Shown here: piece after piece, positions 17,045 through 26,273 of the stretch | Position numbering within the stretch: position 1 is the stretch's first letter | Layout of the letters: each line of letters starts with the position of its first letter | DNA from: Kribbella antibiotica | GTDB lineage: Bacteria > Actinomycetota > Actinomycetes > Propionibacteriales > Kribbellaceae | DNA: 55,294 nt | Reading direction: 5' to 3' | NCBI RefSeq assembly: GCF_004349055.1 | Contig: NZ_SMKX01000044.1 | Coordinates: 1-55,294 of the forward strand | The notes under the pieces: generated by a model | Databases searched by the model: none | Told to the model about the DNA's origin: nothing | What the model saw: the letters and a program-made list of their open reading frames with translations, nothing else | Made by a program: the position numbers and the translations under genes

Positions 17045-17959
17045 TCAGAGCTTGCCGCCGATCTCGGAGATCCTGTCGCGCAGCCACTTCTGCGCCGGAA
17101 CGCACGAGTTGCGTGGATGCCAGAACATAGCCACGGACAGCTTTGGCATGTCAGCGGTCGTCGGGACCTCGCGCAGACCAAGCGAAGGTCCCATATGTTC
17201 GAACAAGCGGCGTGGGACGACGGTGATCAGATTGGTTCGGGCAACCGTTTGCAACGCCAGTCCGAGCGAGTCCACCGTGATGGCACCGTTTTGGCGGAAG
17301 CCCTGCTCGCTGGGTCGGACGTCGGGGATTGCAAGGTCGGGCACCTTGACCAGTACTGCCGGATGAGCTGCGATCTCCTCGGCCGACAGCGGTTCGTGGT
17401 CCGGAGCCCTTGCTTCGTCGGCCACGGTGACGAACTCGTCGGTAAAAGCCAGCAGATGTGGGTAGTTCAGCAACTCCTCCGTCGCCAACTGCAAGGGCCA
17501 GAACACGAGGTCGCACCGCCGCAACCGTAAGGACTCGATCCGGTCCGGCCGCAACGACTCGATGGCGAGTCGAACACCCGGCGCAGTCTGCGGCAGGTCG
17601 AACATGAGCGGATGCAGCAGCAGGGTGGTGGCGTAGTCACTGGCGATCACCGTGAAGGTCCGCTTGACGCTGCCGGGGTCGAAGGTCGATCCGGCCGTCA
17701 GTGCCTCTGTGGCGGCTAACAGGGCGGTCTCCACTGGCTGCTGCAACGACTCTGCGAAGGGCGTGAGTACTAGTCCGCGGCCTTCCCGCACCAGTAGCGG
17801 GTCGTCGAAGTAGCGTCGGAGTTTCGCCAGAGAAACGCTCATCGTGGGCTGTCCCACCGCTAGCCGCTCCGCGGCTTTGGTCACGCTCCGTTCCAGCAGC
17901 AGTGCGTCCAGCGGCAGCAGCAGATTGAGGTCGATCCTGGCCCACTCTTCGGTTGCCAT
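17045..17959 (-). CDS. LysR-family transcriptional regulator (NodD-like branch)
   Basis: A 304-residue protein. ATG at 17959 with GGGAGAAG upstream gives MATEEWARIDLNLLLPLDAL. The winged helix-turn-helix covers ~8-66 (LLERSVTKAAERLAVGQPTM then SVSLAKLRRYFDDPLLVREG). The rest is a periplasmic-binding-like effector domain. Starting directly with RIDLNLL...LLxERSVTxAA resembles the NodD-type branch, whose members bind aromatic or phenolic inducers. It is close to the regulator at 53189-54172 in architecture and motif spacing. It is unlinked to an obvious target; its C-terminus points at the IS630 remnant. It is a candidate to bind the ATGG-N3-CCAT boxes, by inference only. Confidence 0.85.
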   Translation of the reverse strand: MATEEWARIDLNLLLPLDALLLERSVTKAAERLAVGQPTMSVSLAKLRRYFDDPLLVREGRGLVLTPFAESLQQPVETALLAATEALTAGSTFDPGSVKRTFTVIASDYATTLLLHPLMFDLPQTAPGVRLAIESLRPDRIESLRLRRCDLVFWPLQLATEELLNYPHLLAFTDEFVTVADEARAPDHEPLSAEEIAAHPAVLVKVPDLAIPDVRPSEQGFRQNGAITVDSLGLALQTVARTNLITVVPRRLFEHMGPSLGLREVPTTADMPKLSVAMFWHPRNSCVPAQKWLRDRISEIGGKL

Positions 17960-18227
17960 CACTTCTCCCAAACCTTCTGTTCTCCGGGCGGTCAGTCCCC
18001 GGATCGGTTCCTGGGATTGGCCGCAATCATCCCATAGCACATTGAGGATTTCCCAGCAGTTGCATGAAGCCCCGGTCGGTGTCGGCTCCCGGCGCTGGAG
18101 GCGTTGCTGGGTAGCTATCTCCACGAAGGCATCGACGTCCGCTCCGCCCAGGCTCCAGACCTGCACGAGGTCTAGACCCGAGGCAAGGAAAGAGGTCTTG
18201 GCCCGAGGCAAGATAAAGGCATGCTCA

Positions 18228-18350
18228 CATGCCAACCGGATGGCACCTTGATCGAGACCAGCCGGGTAACGGTCAAGAACGACAACGGAAACCACACCTG
18301 GTACTCCGGCAAACACAAGAAGCGCGGCAGCTGCATTCAGGTCAGGCGAA
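18228..18350 (+). pseudogene. IS5-type transposase fragment
   Basis: Plus-strand translation gives CQPDGTLIETSRVTVKNDNG followed by NHTWYSGKHKKRGSCIQV. DGTLI, then YSGKHK(K/R), marks the region around the first catalytic Asp of IS5-family DDE transposases. Only about 40 codons are recognisable, with no start, no terminal repeats and no downstream core. It lies just before the truncated LuxR-type gene and may mark the event that removed that gene's 5' part. Confidence 0.55.
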
Positions 18351-18604
18351 TCCTGCGGCCCTCATGGGGAAGTCGATCTCCGATATGAACTCGGGCTCAG
18401 GTATGGGTCTGGTCAATGGGCAGGATGGCCGATTCGTAGCTTCCGGTGCTCGAACGGTTACGGATAGGTTTCGCAGCGTTGGCCACCCGGCGAAACGAAT
18501 CCAAGCAGTCCGCGCCCCCGTCTGTTGCGAGGTTGTCATGTTTGATCTGTTGGACAGCGACTGCGACTGTTGCCACCTCGGTCCGGCTTCTCGAGGTGCT
18601 GGCG

Positions 18605-20674
18605 ATGCCTGACGCCGTCGCATCGCCGCACAGCAGTTCCGCCATGGTTCCGCGGCGAGCCGCGAACTACACCGCGACTCGGCCTCCACACGACGCCACG
18701 CGGTCGCGACATACCGATGTCCCGGAGCCGGATGACCACGGCGGGGCGATCGTGCGGGCGATCGCGGTGCTTGGTGCGGATGCTCTGATGTGGGCGGTCG
18801 CGGATCTGGCTGGGTTGCCGGTTCCGGAGTTGCTCGTGGGGCTGGATCTCTTGGTCGCTGACGGGATGGTCGTCATCGGTGCTCCCTTGACCCTGACTCG
18901 TCGTGGTGCGGCCTGTAGTGCATTGACGGAGATGCCACCTGGCCGGCGGATTCAGGCGCACCTTGAGGCGGCGCGCCTCTTGAGGGAGGCTGGCGCCGGT
19001 GCCCGGGCGGTTGCGGCCCAGCTCATGCAAGCCGGCCCGGTCGGGCTTCCCTGGGCGGCCGGGACGCTGCGTGCCGCTGCCGCTGAGGCGAGTGATGGGT
19101 CTGAGGCCGAGGCATACCTGCGTCAGGCGTTAGCTGAGCGTATCGACGGCTATCAGCGAGCCGCCGTCATGATCGATCTGGCGGTACTTCGTGGGGGTGC
19201 CGAGGCCCGCGATTCCATCGAGATGTTGGTCGAGGAACTTCGGCGGACGTCGCATCCAGCGGGCGTACTGATCCTCGCTGATGAAGTGCGACGCAAGATG
19301 ATCGCCCAGGGACGGCATCTGGAAGTTCCGCGGCTGCTCGAACTCGCAACCAGCCGTGTGGCAGGTGGGAATCATCCGGCAGAGGCGAGACTTCGGCTGC
19401 AGTGCGCGGCGTTCCGTGCCAGGTCGCTGACCGGTGTCAAGGCTTTGGAGGCGACCGTGGAATGGCTCGGGAAGCGGGCCGGAGGAGAACCGGAGCTAGC
19501 GCTGCCGCTGCGGGCCGCACGAGCTTCGCGCGCGACGCTACTCGGTCGCGATGCGGAGCAGGCATTGCACGATGCCCGAGCAGTCCTGGCCGGCGCTGGT
19601 CCCGAGATGCAGTTCGAAGACTGCTGGCACGCGCTCTTCGCCATGTCGACGGCTGCGGCTCCGGCGGAGCTGGACGCCGCGGTACTCGTACTCCGGAGCA
19701 GGCTGGCTGCTGATGCCGATGCATGGGACTTGGCCGAACTCGACAGGTTCCGGGTGCAGGCGTTGCGTCGCAAGGGTGACCTGCCGGCAGCGCTCTCACT
19801 CCTGAAGCGCCTGCTCTCGCGCACCGAAATCCTGCGGAATCAGCCCTTGGTGGCCTGTCTGGTGTCGGCCTTGGCCGAGACAACGGTTGCCGCCGGAGGC
19901 GGCAGCAATGCCGCGGATCTCCTGGCGGTCCACAAGTTGCTCGACGGGAGGGCCGACATGGACGTCCTGCCGTTCCTCCTTCAGGCCCGCGGCCAGGTCC
20001 AGCTTTCATCGGGCCAGTTCGACTTCGCAGTGCAGTCCTTCCTGGAATGCGGGAGCATGCTCACCGGCTCGCTGGTCGACAACCCGGAGCTGATTCGATG
20101 GCGACCAGGCGCTGTCCGGGCGCTGTTGCGGCTGGATCGTGGGACGGAGGCGGTTCAGCTCGCCGAGGAGAATCTCGACCGTGCGAAGACGTACGGCGCA
20201 CGGGGGGCGATGGGCTTCGCACGGCTTGTCCTGGCTGTGACGCAGCCGGAGCAGGCGCGACGGGAGTTGCTGACCCAGGCCGTCGAAGACCTGAGCGGCG
20301 CCGGTCAGTTGCTGGATGAGGCGCTGGCGCGCTACGAGCTCGCGAAAACGCTCCGGTCGGATGGTGACGATCAGCCGGCCGATCAACAGTTCCTGCGGGT
20401 GGTGTCGCTGGCCGATCAGTGTGGAGCCCGTCCGCTGGCGGAGCGAGCGCGATCAGTGGCACGACCCTCGGCGCTCCCGAGCTGGCGCCGAGGGCTGACC
20501 CCGCAGGAGTGGAAAGTCGCACGGCTCGCGGCCGGCGGCTTGTCCAACGCGGAGATCGCGAAGGAAATGTTCCTGGTCCGCCGGACGGTCGAATTCCACC
20601 TGTCCGGGGTCTATCGAAAACTCGAGGTCTCCGGACGAGGCGAACTCACGGACCTACTCCGCGACGTCCGATGA
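18605..20674 (+). CDS. LuxR-type transcriptional regulator lacking the N-terminal ATPase domain
   Basis: About 689 residues from the ATG at 18605 (GAGGTG upstream; the frame is open from 18446). The last 60 residues are a LuxR helix-turn-helix: LTPQEWKVARLAAGGLSNAE, then IAKEMFLVRRTVEFHLSGVY and RKLEVSGRGEL. The preceding ~550 residues are TPR-like helical repeats rich in Ala, Leu and Arg, as in LAL/MalT-type regulators. Those proteins normally start with a 250-300 residue AAA/STAND ATPase; no Walker A is seen, and the first recognisable piece (IVRAIAVLGADALMWAVADL) is a post-ATPase winged-helix region. It is probably a 5'-truncated gene next to an IS5 fragment, but it could still be translated. 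Confidence 0.75.
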   Translation: MPDAVASPHSSSAMVPRRAANYTATRPPHDATRSRHTDVPEPDDHGGAIVRAIAVLGADALMWAVADLAGLPVPELLVGLDLLVADGMVVIGAPLTLTRRGAACSALTEMPPGRRIQAHLEAARLLREAGAGARAVAAQLMQAGPVGLPWAAGTLRAAAAEASDGSEAEAYLRQALAERIDGYQRAAVMIDLAVLRGGAEARDSIEMLVEELRRTSHPAGVLILADEVRRKMIAQGRHLEVPRLLELATSRVAGGNHPAEARLRLQCAAFRARSLTGVKALEATVEWLGKRAGGEPELALPLRAARASRATLLGRDAEQALHDARAVLAGAGPEMQFEDCWHALFAMSTAAAPAELDAAVLVLRSRLAADADAWDLAELDRFRVQALRRKGDLPAALSLLKRLLSRTEILRNQPLVACLVSALAETTVAAGGGSNAADLLAVHKLLDGRADMDVLPFLLQARGQVQLSSGQFDFAVQSFLECGSMLTGSLVDNPELIRWRPGAVRALLRLDRGTEAVQLAEENLDRAKTYGARGAMGFARLVLAVTQPEQARRELLTQAVEDLSGAGQLLDEALARYELAKTLRSDGDDQPADQQFLRVVSLADQCGARPLAERARSVARPSALPSWRRGLTPQEWKVARLAAGGLSNAEIAKEMFLVRRTVEFHLSGVYRKLEVSGRGELTDLLRDVR

Positions 20675-20765
20675 CCACGCCGGGAGCGGCCTCCAACAGC
20701 CGATAGTCGCTCTGGCTCCACCAGGACTTCGTACCCACGGTTTCACTTTCTGCTCACCGTCAAGC

Positions 20766-21629
20766 TCAGGGGTGTCGAGGCAGATGACGTGGGTCCCACG
20801 ACAGGAGCCCCGCCGACGGTTGATCGAGGGCCAGGTGGGCTGCTCCGATGGCTCCCGCGTCATCACCGAGAGCGCCGAGAGCGATCAGCGGCGGTTCGGG
20901 GGTGATCGGGAGCAGCGTCTCGCGCAATGGCTCGAGCCACTGCGCGAGGGATGAAGCGACGCCTCCGCCCAGGACGATGATGTCGGGGTCGTACGCAGTG
21001 GTAAGGGTGGCCAGCAGTTGACTGAGCGCTTCGAAGGCATCGGACCGGGCAGATCGTAGTACTGGTTCAGTGAAGATGGCGCGCGGATCATCGAAGCCTG
21101 CCGCTTGTGCGGCCCGTGTCATGGCGCTGCCCGAGCAAGCGTCTTCGAAAGTACCGTGCCGGTACGGCAGAGCTCCGAACTCGCCGACGGCTCCTGACCG
21201 GCCAGTCAGCAGTTGCCTCTGCAGAAGGGCCGCCGTACCGACGCCGGTTCCGACCGTCACCATGACCGCGTCAGTCGAGTCCTGAACGACGCCGGCTTTC
21301 GCCTCACCGTACAGAGCGGCATTTGCGTCGTTGACGAAACATGAACCCGGCAAGGCGTCCGAGAATGCGGTGCCCTCGAGTCGCGGTGCGTTGGGTGCCG
21401 TGCGGATCACTCCCGTCCGCGGATGCACCGCGCCGGGTACTCCGATCACCGTTCGGATCGGTCTCGTCCCGGCCAGCTTCGCGATGCGTTCGGCGAGTTG
21501 GCGGGCAATCTGCACACCAGTACCCCGCGGGGTGGTGTCTCGCTCGCGCGCCACCACCCGACCGGCTGGGTCGACGATGGCGATCCGGGTGTTGGTACCG
21601 CCCAGATCAACTCCGCACACGATGTCCAT
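20766..21629 (-). CDS. ROK-family sugar kinase
   Basis: A 287-residue protein. The N-terminal phosphate loop is CGVDLGGTNTRIAIVD. It continues VIGVPGAV, NDANAALYGE with the catalytic Asp, VTVGTGVGTAAL and VLGGGVASSL. The family phosphorylates glucose, N-acetylmannosamine or related hexoses. The usual ExxH...CxCGxxGC zinc motif is degenerate (GEFGALPYRHGTFEDACSGS), so it belongs to a zinc-less subset. The gene is the last of the minus-strand carbohydrate operon, 142 bp after the lyase-like gene. It probably phosphorylates a sugar released from the imported oligosaccharide. The exact sugar cannot be told. Confidence 0.85.
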   Translation of the reverse strand: MDIVCGVDLGGTNTRIAIVDPAGRVVARERDTTPRGTGVQIARQLAERIAKLAGTRPIRTVIGVPGAVHPRTGVIRTAPNAPRLEGTAFSDALPGSCFVNDANAALYGEAKAGVVQDSTDAVMVTVGTGVGTAALLQRQLLTGRSGAVGEFGALPYRHGTFEDACSGSAMTRAAQAAGFDDPRAIFTEPVLRSARSDAFEALSQLLATLTTAYDPDIIVLGGGVASSLAQWLEPLRETLLPITPEPPLIALGALGDDAGAIGAAHLALDQPSAGLLSWDPRHLPRHP

Positions 21630-21771
21630 CAGCGTCTCCTCTCAGTACTCGGCGCCGGAGACCGAGGCGTTTGTTTGATGATGGAGCCGATTGCACCAGC
21701 GGTGCCTCGGCCTTCACCCGGGTCACTCGTCCGAGCCTGACACCGAAGATCGACGGCGGTGACCATCGGCC

Positions 21772-22839
21772 CTACCTTGGGGTTCGGCCGGGGATGGGAG
21801 CGACTTCGCGGACACTGAACCACTTGTAGTACTGAGGTATCGAGGTGGTGATCCCGTCGGTGCGCAGGTAGACGGAGTAGTTGGGCCACGTGAACGGCTT
21901 GCTCGCATCGCCGTATGGGTCGTCGTCAGGAGAGGTCACGTGGGTGCACGGTGTCCCGGAGGACAGGTTGCCGTCGTCGGTGTAGGAGTTCACGAGCACC
22001 CAGTTGCCGCCGTGCCTCGGCGGTGACGGGTTGGTGGTGTTCCCGATCGACATCTCCTTGTAGAGTTCGAGGCGTACCTGGGTGTCGTTGTGCCAGTCGC
22101 GGTCGTTGCCGGCGTCGATGTTGCGGGCGACGAACTTGTACCCGATCCACCGGTTCAGCGGCAACCGCCCGTCGACGCTTCCTTCCGCTGCGGTCCAGTA
22201 CTTCGGCTTGGTCGCGGTTCGAAAGTTGGTGTTGGGGGTGTGGTACAGCTCCTTCTCGAAGTCGACCCGGCCGTCGAACAGCATCCGGGCGCCGTACCCG
22301 CCCGAGGCGCATTGCCAGTTGTCCGGCCAGTGGTTGGTCTTGGCAACGGCTTCGAGGCCGGCCCAGCCGACTCCGGAGTCTCCGGTGCTGTAGGCGTAGA
22401 AGGTGATCTCGACGTTGTTCCACTTGTCCTTGGCGCTGATGCCTGGGGGGACCTCGCGCGAGTCGTTCTTGCGGACGTAGACGCGCGGGTACTCGCCGGT
22501 GATCTTCAGCTGGCCGGCGCGGTCCCCGGCCGAGCCGTAGATGTCTGCGGAGAACTGACCTCCGGACATCACGAGTTCGGGATCGGCCGCGAGGTTGTTG
22601 GTTCCGCTGTAGGTGCGTGCCGGCCCGTTCTTCCAGTTGTTGTTCCACCGTTTGCCGACCGATGGGTTGAGCATTCGCAACCCGAATGCGTCGAGGCCAC
22701 GGCGGCCGCCGAGGGCCGGGCCGGTGGTTTCGCTGGTCGTCGACGCCGCCACGGTCTGGTCGGAGATGATGATTGGAACGCTGACCGCGGTCGCGAGTAG
22801 CGCGACTCCCGCGAGGCGACTGGTTCTCCAGAGTTTCAC
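21772..22839 (-). CDS. Secreted beta-sandwich protein, putative polysaccharide lyase or binding protein
   Basis: A 355-residue precursor with a signal peptide (residues 1-32: RTSRLAGVALLATAVSVPII...). GTG at 22839 follows GAAAGGA. The mature part is one domain rich in Trp, Tyr and Asn: LNPSVGKRWNNNWKNG, YPRVYVRKNDSREVPPGI, WNNVEITFYAYSTGDSGVGW, GARMLFDGRVDFEKELYHTP, NRWIGYKFVARN and QYYKWFSVREV. The same domain forms the C-terminal 340 residues of the protein at 34292-35821. The pattern suggests a concanavalin-like beta sandwich as in several alginate/glucuronan lyase families, but I cannot assign a family. The gene sits 28 bp after the permease gene, so it is co-expressed with the sugar transporter. 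Confidence 0.65.
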   Translation of the reverse strand: MKLWRTSRLAGVALLATAVSVPIIISDQTVAASTTSETTGPALGGRRGLDAFGLRMLNPSVGKRWNNNWKNGPARTYSGTNNLAADPELVMSGGQFSADIYGSAGDRAGQLKITGEYPRVYVRKNDSREVPPGISAKDKWNNVEITFYAYSTGDSGVGWAGLEAVAKTNHWPDNWQCASGGYGARMLFDGRVDFEKELYHTPNTNFRTATKPKYWTAAEGSVDGRLPLNRWIGYKFVARNIDAGNDRDWHNDTQVRLELYKEMSIGNTTNPSPPRHGGNWVLVNSYTDDGNLSSGTPCTHVTSPDDDPYGDASKPFTWPNYSVYLRTDGITTSIPQYYKWFSVREVAPIPGRTPR

Positions 22840-22867
22840 AGTGCTGTCCTTTCGTGGGTGTGGTGGG

Positions 22868-23713
22868 TCAGTCCTTGACGGCTCCGGCGAGCCCTTCGAT
22901 GAAGTAGCGCTGGAAGAAGATGAAGACCAGGACGATCGGGATCACCGACAGCGTCACCGCGGCGGCGAAGCCGGACAGGTCGACGCTGTACTGCTGGGTG
23001 AAGGCGCGTAGCCCGACCGAGACCGTCCTCAGTTCGGGGTTTCCGAGAGTGAAGATGAGCGGGACGAAGTACTCCTGCCAGCTGGAGGTGAAGCCCAGGA
23101 TCGCGGTGGTGGCGATGATGGGCTTGGCGAGCGGGAAGATCAGCCGGAAGGTACGCAGGAAGCCGGCGCCGTCGATGGCGGCGGCGTCGAAGAGTTCTTG
23201 GGGGATGGCTGCGAAGTAGCCGCGGAACAGCAGGGTGCTGAAGCCGACGCCGCTGGTCAGTACCAGCACGATTCCCCAGATACTGTTGAGCAGGCCGATG
23301 GTCTGGATGAGGTCGAAGATCGGCAGGATGCTGGTGGCGGTCGGCATGAACAGGAATGCCAGGATCAGCAGGCTCATGGTTCGGCTGCCGGGGAAGGTGT
23401 AGCGCGCGAGGGTGTAGCCGGCCAGTGCGGCCGATACCACGGTGATTGCGGTGCTGGCTGTGCTGTAGAAGATCGAGTTGATCAGGTAGCGGCTGAAGTT
23501 CGCGGTGGTCCAGGCGCGTTCATAGTTCTCGGCGGTCCAGTGGTGTGGCCACAGGGAGAACCCTGAGGTGTACATCTCGTTGGATGTCTTGAACGAGGAG
23601 AACACCGGCCATAGGAACGGATAGAGATAGAAGAAGGACACGGCCAGCATCACCGCGACCAGGGCGACGGAGGCGGGCGTCCATTTGCTGCTCCGCAGGG
23701 TGCGTTTGGCCAT
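22868..23713 (-). CDS. Sugar ABC transporter permease, MalG type
   Basis: A 281-residue inner-membrane protein starting MAKRTLRSSKWTPASVALVA, with six predicted membrane helices. The cytoplasmic EAA loop is PQELFDAAAIDGAGFLRTFRLIFPLAKPI, the contact with the ATPase. It pairs with the permease gene just upstream (2 bp gap) and the binding protein to import an oligosaccharide. As is common for this class in actinobacteria, no dedicated ATPase gene is present; a shared MsiK-like ATPase elsewhere would be needed. The ATG at 23713 fits the family start; the longer open frame upstream lies inside the partner gene. Confidence 0.92.
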   Translation of the reverse strand: MAKRTLRSSKWTPASVALVAVMLAVSFFYLYPFLWPVFSSFKTSNEMYTSGFSLWPHHWTAENYERAWTTANFSRYLINSIFYSTASTAITVVSAALAGYTLARYTFPGSRTMSLLILAFLFMPTATSILPIFDLIQTIGLLNSIWGIVLVLTSGVGFSTLLFRGYFAAIPQELFDAAAIDGAGFLRTFRLIFPLAKPIIATTAILGFTSSWQEYFVPLIFTLGNPELRTVSVGLRAFTQQYSVDLSGFAAAVTLSVIPIVLVFIFFQRYFIEGLAGAVKD

Positions 23714-23715
23714 GG

Positions 23716-24684
23716 CTAGACTCCGTACTCTTTGCGCTTGAGCTGGGCGCGGCCGACGAGCTTGCCGACCAGGGCGTAGATCAGCAGCACCGTGACCCCG
23801 AAGATGAAGGCCGCGGCGCTGGACGTGCCGAACTGTGGTCGGGCCTGCGCGAACGCCATCTCGTAGACGTAGTAGTTGATGACGTAGGTGTCCGTGCCGG
23901 GTCCGCCGGAGGTGAGGATCTGGATCCAGTCGAAGATGCCGAGCGACCAGATCAGTCCGAGTGCGGTGATGATGACAGCCATCGGCCGTACCAGCGGCAA
24001 GATGACGTGCCACATCCGCTGCCGGCTGTTCGCACCGTCGACCTCAGCGGCATCGAGTAGGTTCTGGGGTACCAGTTGCAGGGCGGCCATCCAGAAGATG
24101 ACGTACTGACCCATGATCTGCCAGGTCGAGATGACCGCGATCGTGGCGAAGGCGATCGGCCCGGACCGCAGGAAGTCCACCGGCTCGTCGACCAGGTGCA
24201 ACGTCGACAGCAGGTTGTTGATCGCGCCGTCCGAGGGGCTGAGCAGGTAGTAGAAGACCATCGCGACGATCGAGGCCGGCATCAGCCACGGCAGGAAGAA
24301 CACGGTCCGGAAGAAGGTGGGCCACTTCAGCCAGGAGCGGGTCAGCAGCAGGGCGAGCAGGAAGGACAGCGGCAGCTTGATCAGGGTCTGCCCGATCGTG
24401 AACAGCCAGGTGTTCAAGTACGCCTTGCCGAACAGCGGATCACCGAGCACCTTGCGATAGTTGTCGAGTCCGACGTTCGGTGAGTCGCCCAGCGTTCCGA
24501 TGCCGTCGAAGTCGTGCAGGCTGAACTGGACGGTTCGGACCAGCGGCCAGACTGTGAAGGCCAGGAACAGCAGCGCGAACGGAAGGATCATCAGGTAGAT
24601 GTATCCGAGGTCCGAGGTGCGCAGCGGGGTGCCCGCCGCCGTCTTCCCGAAGCGGCGCCTGCGTCCGTGGATGCGATTCGCCAT
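23716..24684 (-). CDS. Sugar ABC transporter permease, MalF type
   Basis: A 322-residue membrane protein (MANRIHGRRRRFGKTAAGTP..., then YIYLMILPFALLFLAFTVWP). It has a positively charged N-terminus and six helices. The EAA loop is PQNLLDAAEVDGANSRQRMWHVILPLVRP. It forms the transmembrane pore with the MalG-type partner whose gene follows directly. The ATG at 24684 follows GGGAGAGG. The binding-protein gene lies 98 bp upstream on the same strand. Substrate is inferred only from the neighbouring lyases to be an oligosaccharide, possibly uronate-containing. Confidence 0.92.
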   Translation of the reverse strand: MANRIHGRRRRFGKTAAGTPLRTSDLGYIYLMILPFALLFLAFTVWPLVRTVQFSLHDFDGIGTLGDSPNVGLDNYRKVLGDPLFGKAYLNTWLFTIGQTLIKLPLSFLLALLLTRSWLKWPTFFRTVFFLPWLMPASIVAMVFYYLLSPSDGAINNLLSTLHLVDEPVDFLRSGPIAFATIAVISTWQIMGQYVIFWMAALQLVPQNLLDAAEVDGANSRQRMWHVILPLVRPMAVIITALGLIWSLGIFDWIQILTSGGPGTDTYVINYYVYEMAFAQARPQFGTSSAAAFIFGVTVLLIYALVGKLVGRAQLKRKEYGV

Positions 24685-24782
24685 GGTTGCTCCAACCTCT
24701 CCCTGCCGCGATGACGTCGAGATGAGGGGGCGACGGTCCGGCCTGTCATCCAGGCCGGACCGGTCACCATCGAACTGTGGTG

Positions 24783-26273
24783 TCACTTCGTGTACTTGAA
24801 CGGGGTCACGCCGTCCCACGCGGGTTCGGCGAAGCAGTCGGTGGAGACCTTCAGTCCGGCCGAGGCTTCCTTGCCGAGTTCGGCCTCGAAGACCTTGTTC
24901 TGCTTGTCCTCCACGGATCTGGCCATCGAGGGCCAGTCACCGCCGCTCAGCAGAAACTTGTTGATCGTGCTGTGCACCAGGTTCTCCTGGATCTGGTCGA
25001 CCTTGGTCAGGGCCTGCGACTTGGCCAGGTCCGGGCATTTGAGGGCCGGTACCGGGGCCAGGACATGCAGCTTCGGGTCGAGCGGCAGCAGGTCACGGGT
25101 GGCGTTGTCCTTCGGTAGCCACTGAGCGGCTTTGTCCGGGGCCACCCAGGGAAGCAGATCGAACCCCTTCTCGGTGAAGTGCTGGGCGTACCACCCGTTG
25201 GGTCGGGTCATCCACTCCAGGAACTGAGTCGCCTCCTTCGGGTGTTTGCTCTGCGAGCTGATGAAGAGCTCGGGCAGCGGCGGTCCCTGCGGGATCCGTC
25301 CGGCGTAGCCGTCCGGGGCGGCCGTCGTCTTGGCCGGCGGTAACGCGACACCGAAGTTCTTGAACTTGAATGTCTCGGGGAAGACCGTCGACATCCAGCC
25401 GCCGTCGAAGTAGAACGCCGCCTTGCCGCCGGCGACCGCCTGCCGGGCGGCGATCTTGTCGTACTGGCCGGGCAGGACGTGCTTCTGCTCGTACAACGAC
25501 CGCAGGTACTGGATCGCCGCGACGAACTGCGGGTCGGACGTCTCGGTGAACTTGCCGCTCTGCGTCGAGACCTTGCTGGGGGTGTACCCCTTCACGTTGA
25601 CCGCGACGAAGGTCGACAGCAGGCGCTCGATCTCGTCAGGGCTCTGCGTCGACTGGGCGATACAGCTCGCGCCGGCCTTCTCCTTGATGGCCTGACAGGC
25701 GGCTGTGAACTGGTCCCAGGTGGCCGGCAGATTGCCGGTCAGGCCTGCCTTGGCCAGGACGTCCTTGTTGAAGTACATGTACCCGTACCCGATCGTGCCC
25801 GTGGAGGGCGGGCGTGGGACCGTGTAGATCTTGCCGTCCTTGCCGTAGATCGGCTCCATCAGGTCCGACGTCCCGCGGAACCGGGACTTGAAGTCGGCCG
25901 GCAGGACGGAGGCGTCGAGCGGCGCGGCCCAGTTGTTGCCGAGGACATCGGTCAGCTCGAAGTAGTCGCCGGCCGTCGGCCAGGTGTAGGAGAACAGGTC
26001 CGGAGAGTTCTTGCTCCGGAAGCTGAGCGGCAGCGCCTGCTTGTAGTCGTCCTCGGCCAGCGCCTCGGGCACCACCGTGATGTTCGGGAACTCCTTCTTG
26101 AACTCCGCCGCGGCCTCCTTGTAGAAGCCAACCCGTTCCTGGCTGTAGCCCTGCCATTTAAGGGTGACCTGGCCGTCCGCGGACGACTCGCCGCCGCTGC
26201 TGCTGCAGGCCACAAGTGTGACCATCGCCAGAGCGGCGCCCACCGCCGGCCAGCTGAGCTTGTTGGGTTTCAT
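24783..26273 (-). CDS. Extracellular sugar-binding lipoprotein of ABC transporter
   Basis: A 496-residue solute-binding protein starting MKPNKLSWPAVGAALAMVTL. The lipobox VACSSSGG marks lipid anchoring to the membrane. Downstream it has the family 1 fold: VTLKWQGYSQERVGFYKEAA, FPNITVVPEA, YMYFNKDVLAKAGL, GKAAFYFDGGWM and FLEWMTRPNGWYAQH. It captures the carbohydrate and delivers it to the two permeases. The ATG at 26273 overlaps the stop of the upstream DHDPS-family gene by 4 bp, confirming operon organisation. Confidence 0.92.
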   Translation of the reverse strand: MKPNKLSWPAVGAALAMVTLVACSSSGGESSADGQVTLKWQGYSQERVGFYKEAAAEFKKEFPNITVVPEALAEDDYKQALPLSFRSKNSPDLFSYTWPTAGDYFELTDVLGNNWAAPLDASVLPADFKSRFRGTSDLMEPIYGKDGKIYTVPRPPSTGTIGYGYMYFNKDVLAKAGLTGNLPATWDQFTAACQAIKEKAGASCIAQSTQSPDEIERLLSTFVAVNVKGYTPSKVSTQSGKFTETSDPQFVAAIQYLRSLYEQKHVLPGQYDKIAARQAVAGGKAAFYFDGGWMSTVFPETFKFKNFGVALPPAKTTAAPDGYAGRIPQGPPLPELFISSQSKHPKEATQFLEWMTRPNGWYAQHFTEKGFDLLPWVAPDKAAQWLPKDNATRDLLPLDPKLHVLAPVPALKCPDLAKSQALTKVDQIQENLVHSTINKFLLSGGDWPSMARSVEDKQNKVFEAELGKEASAGLKVSTDCFAEPAWDGVTPFKYTK

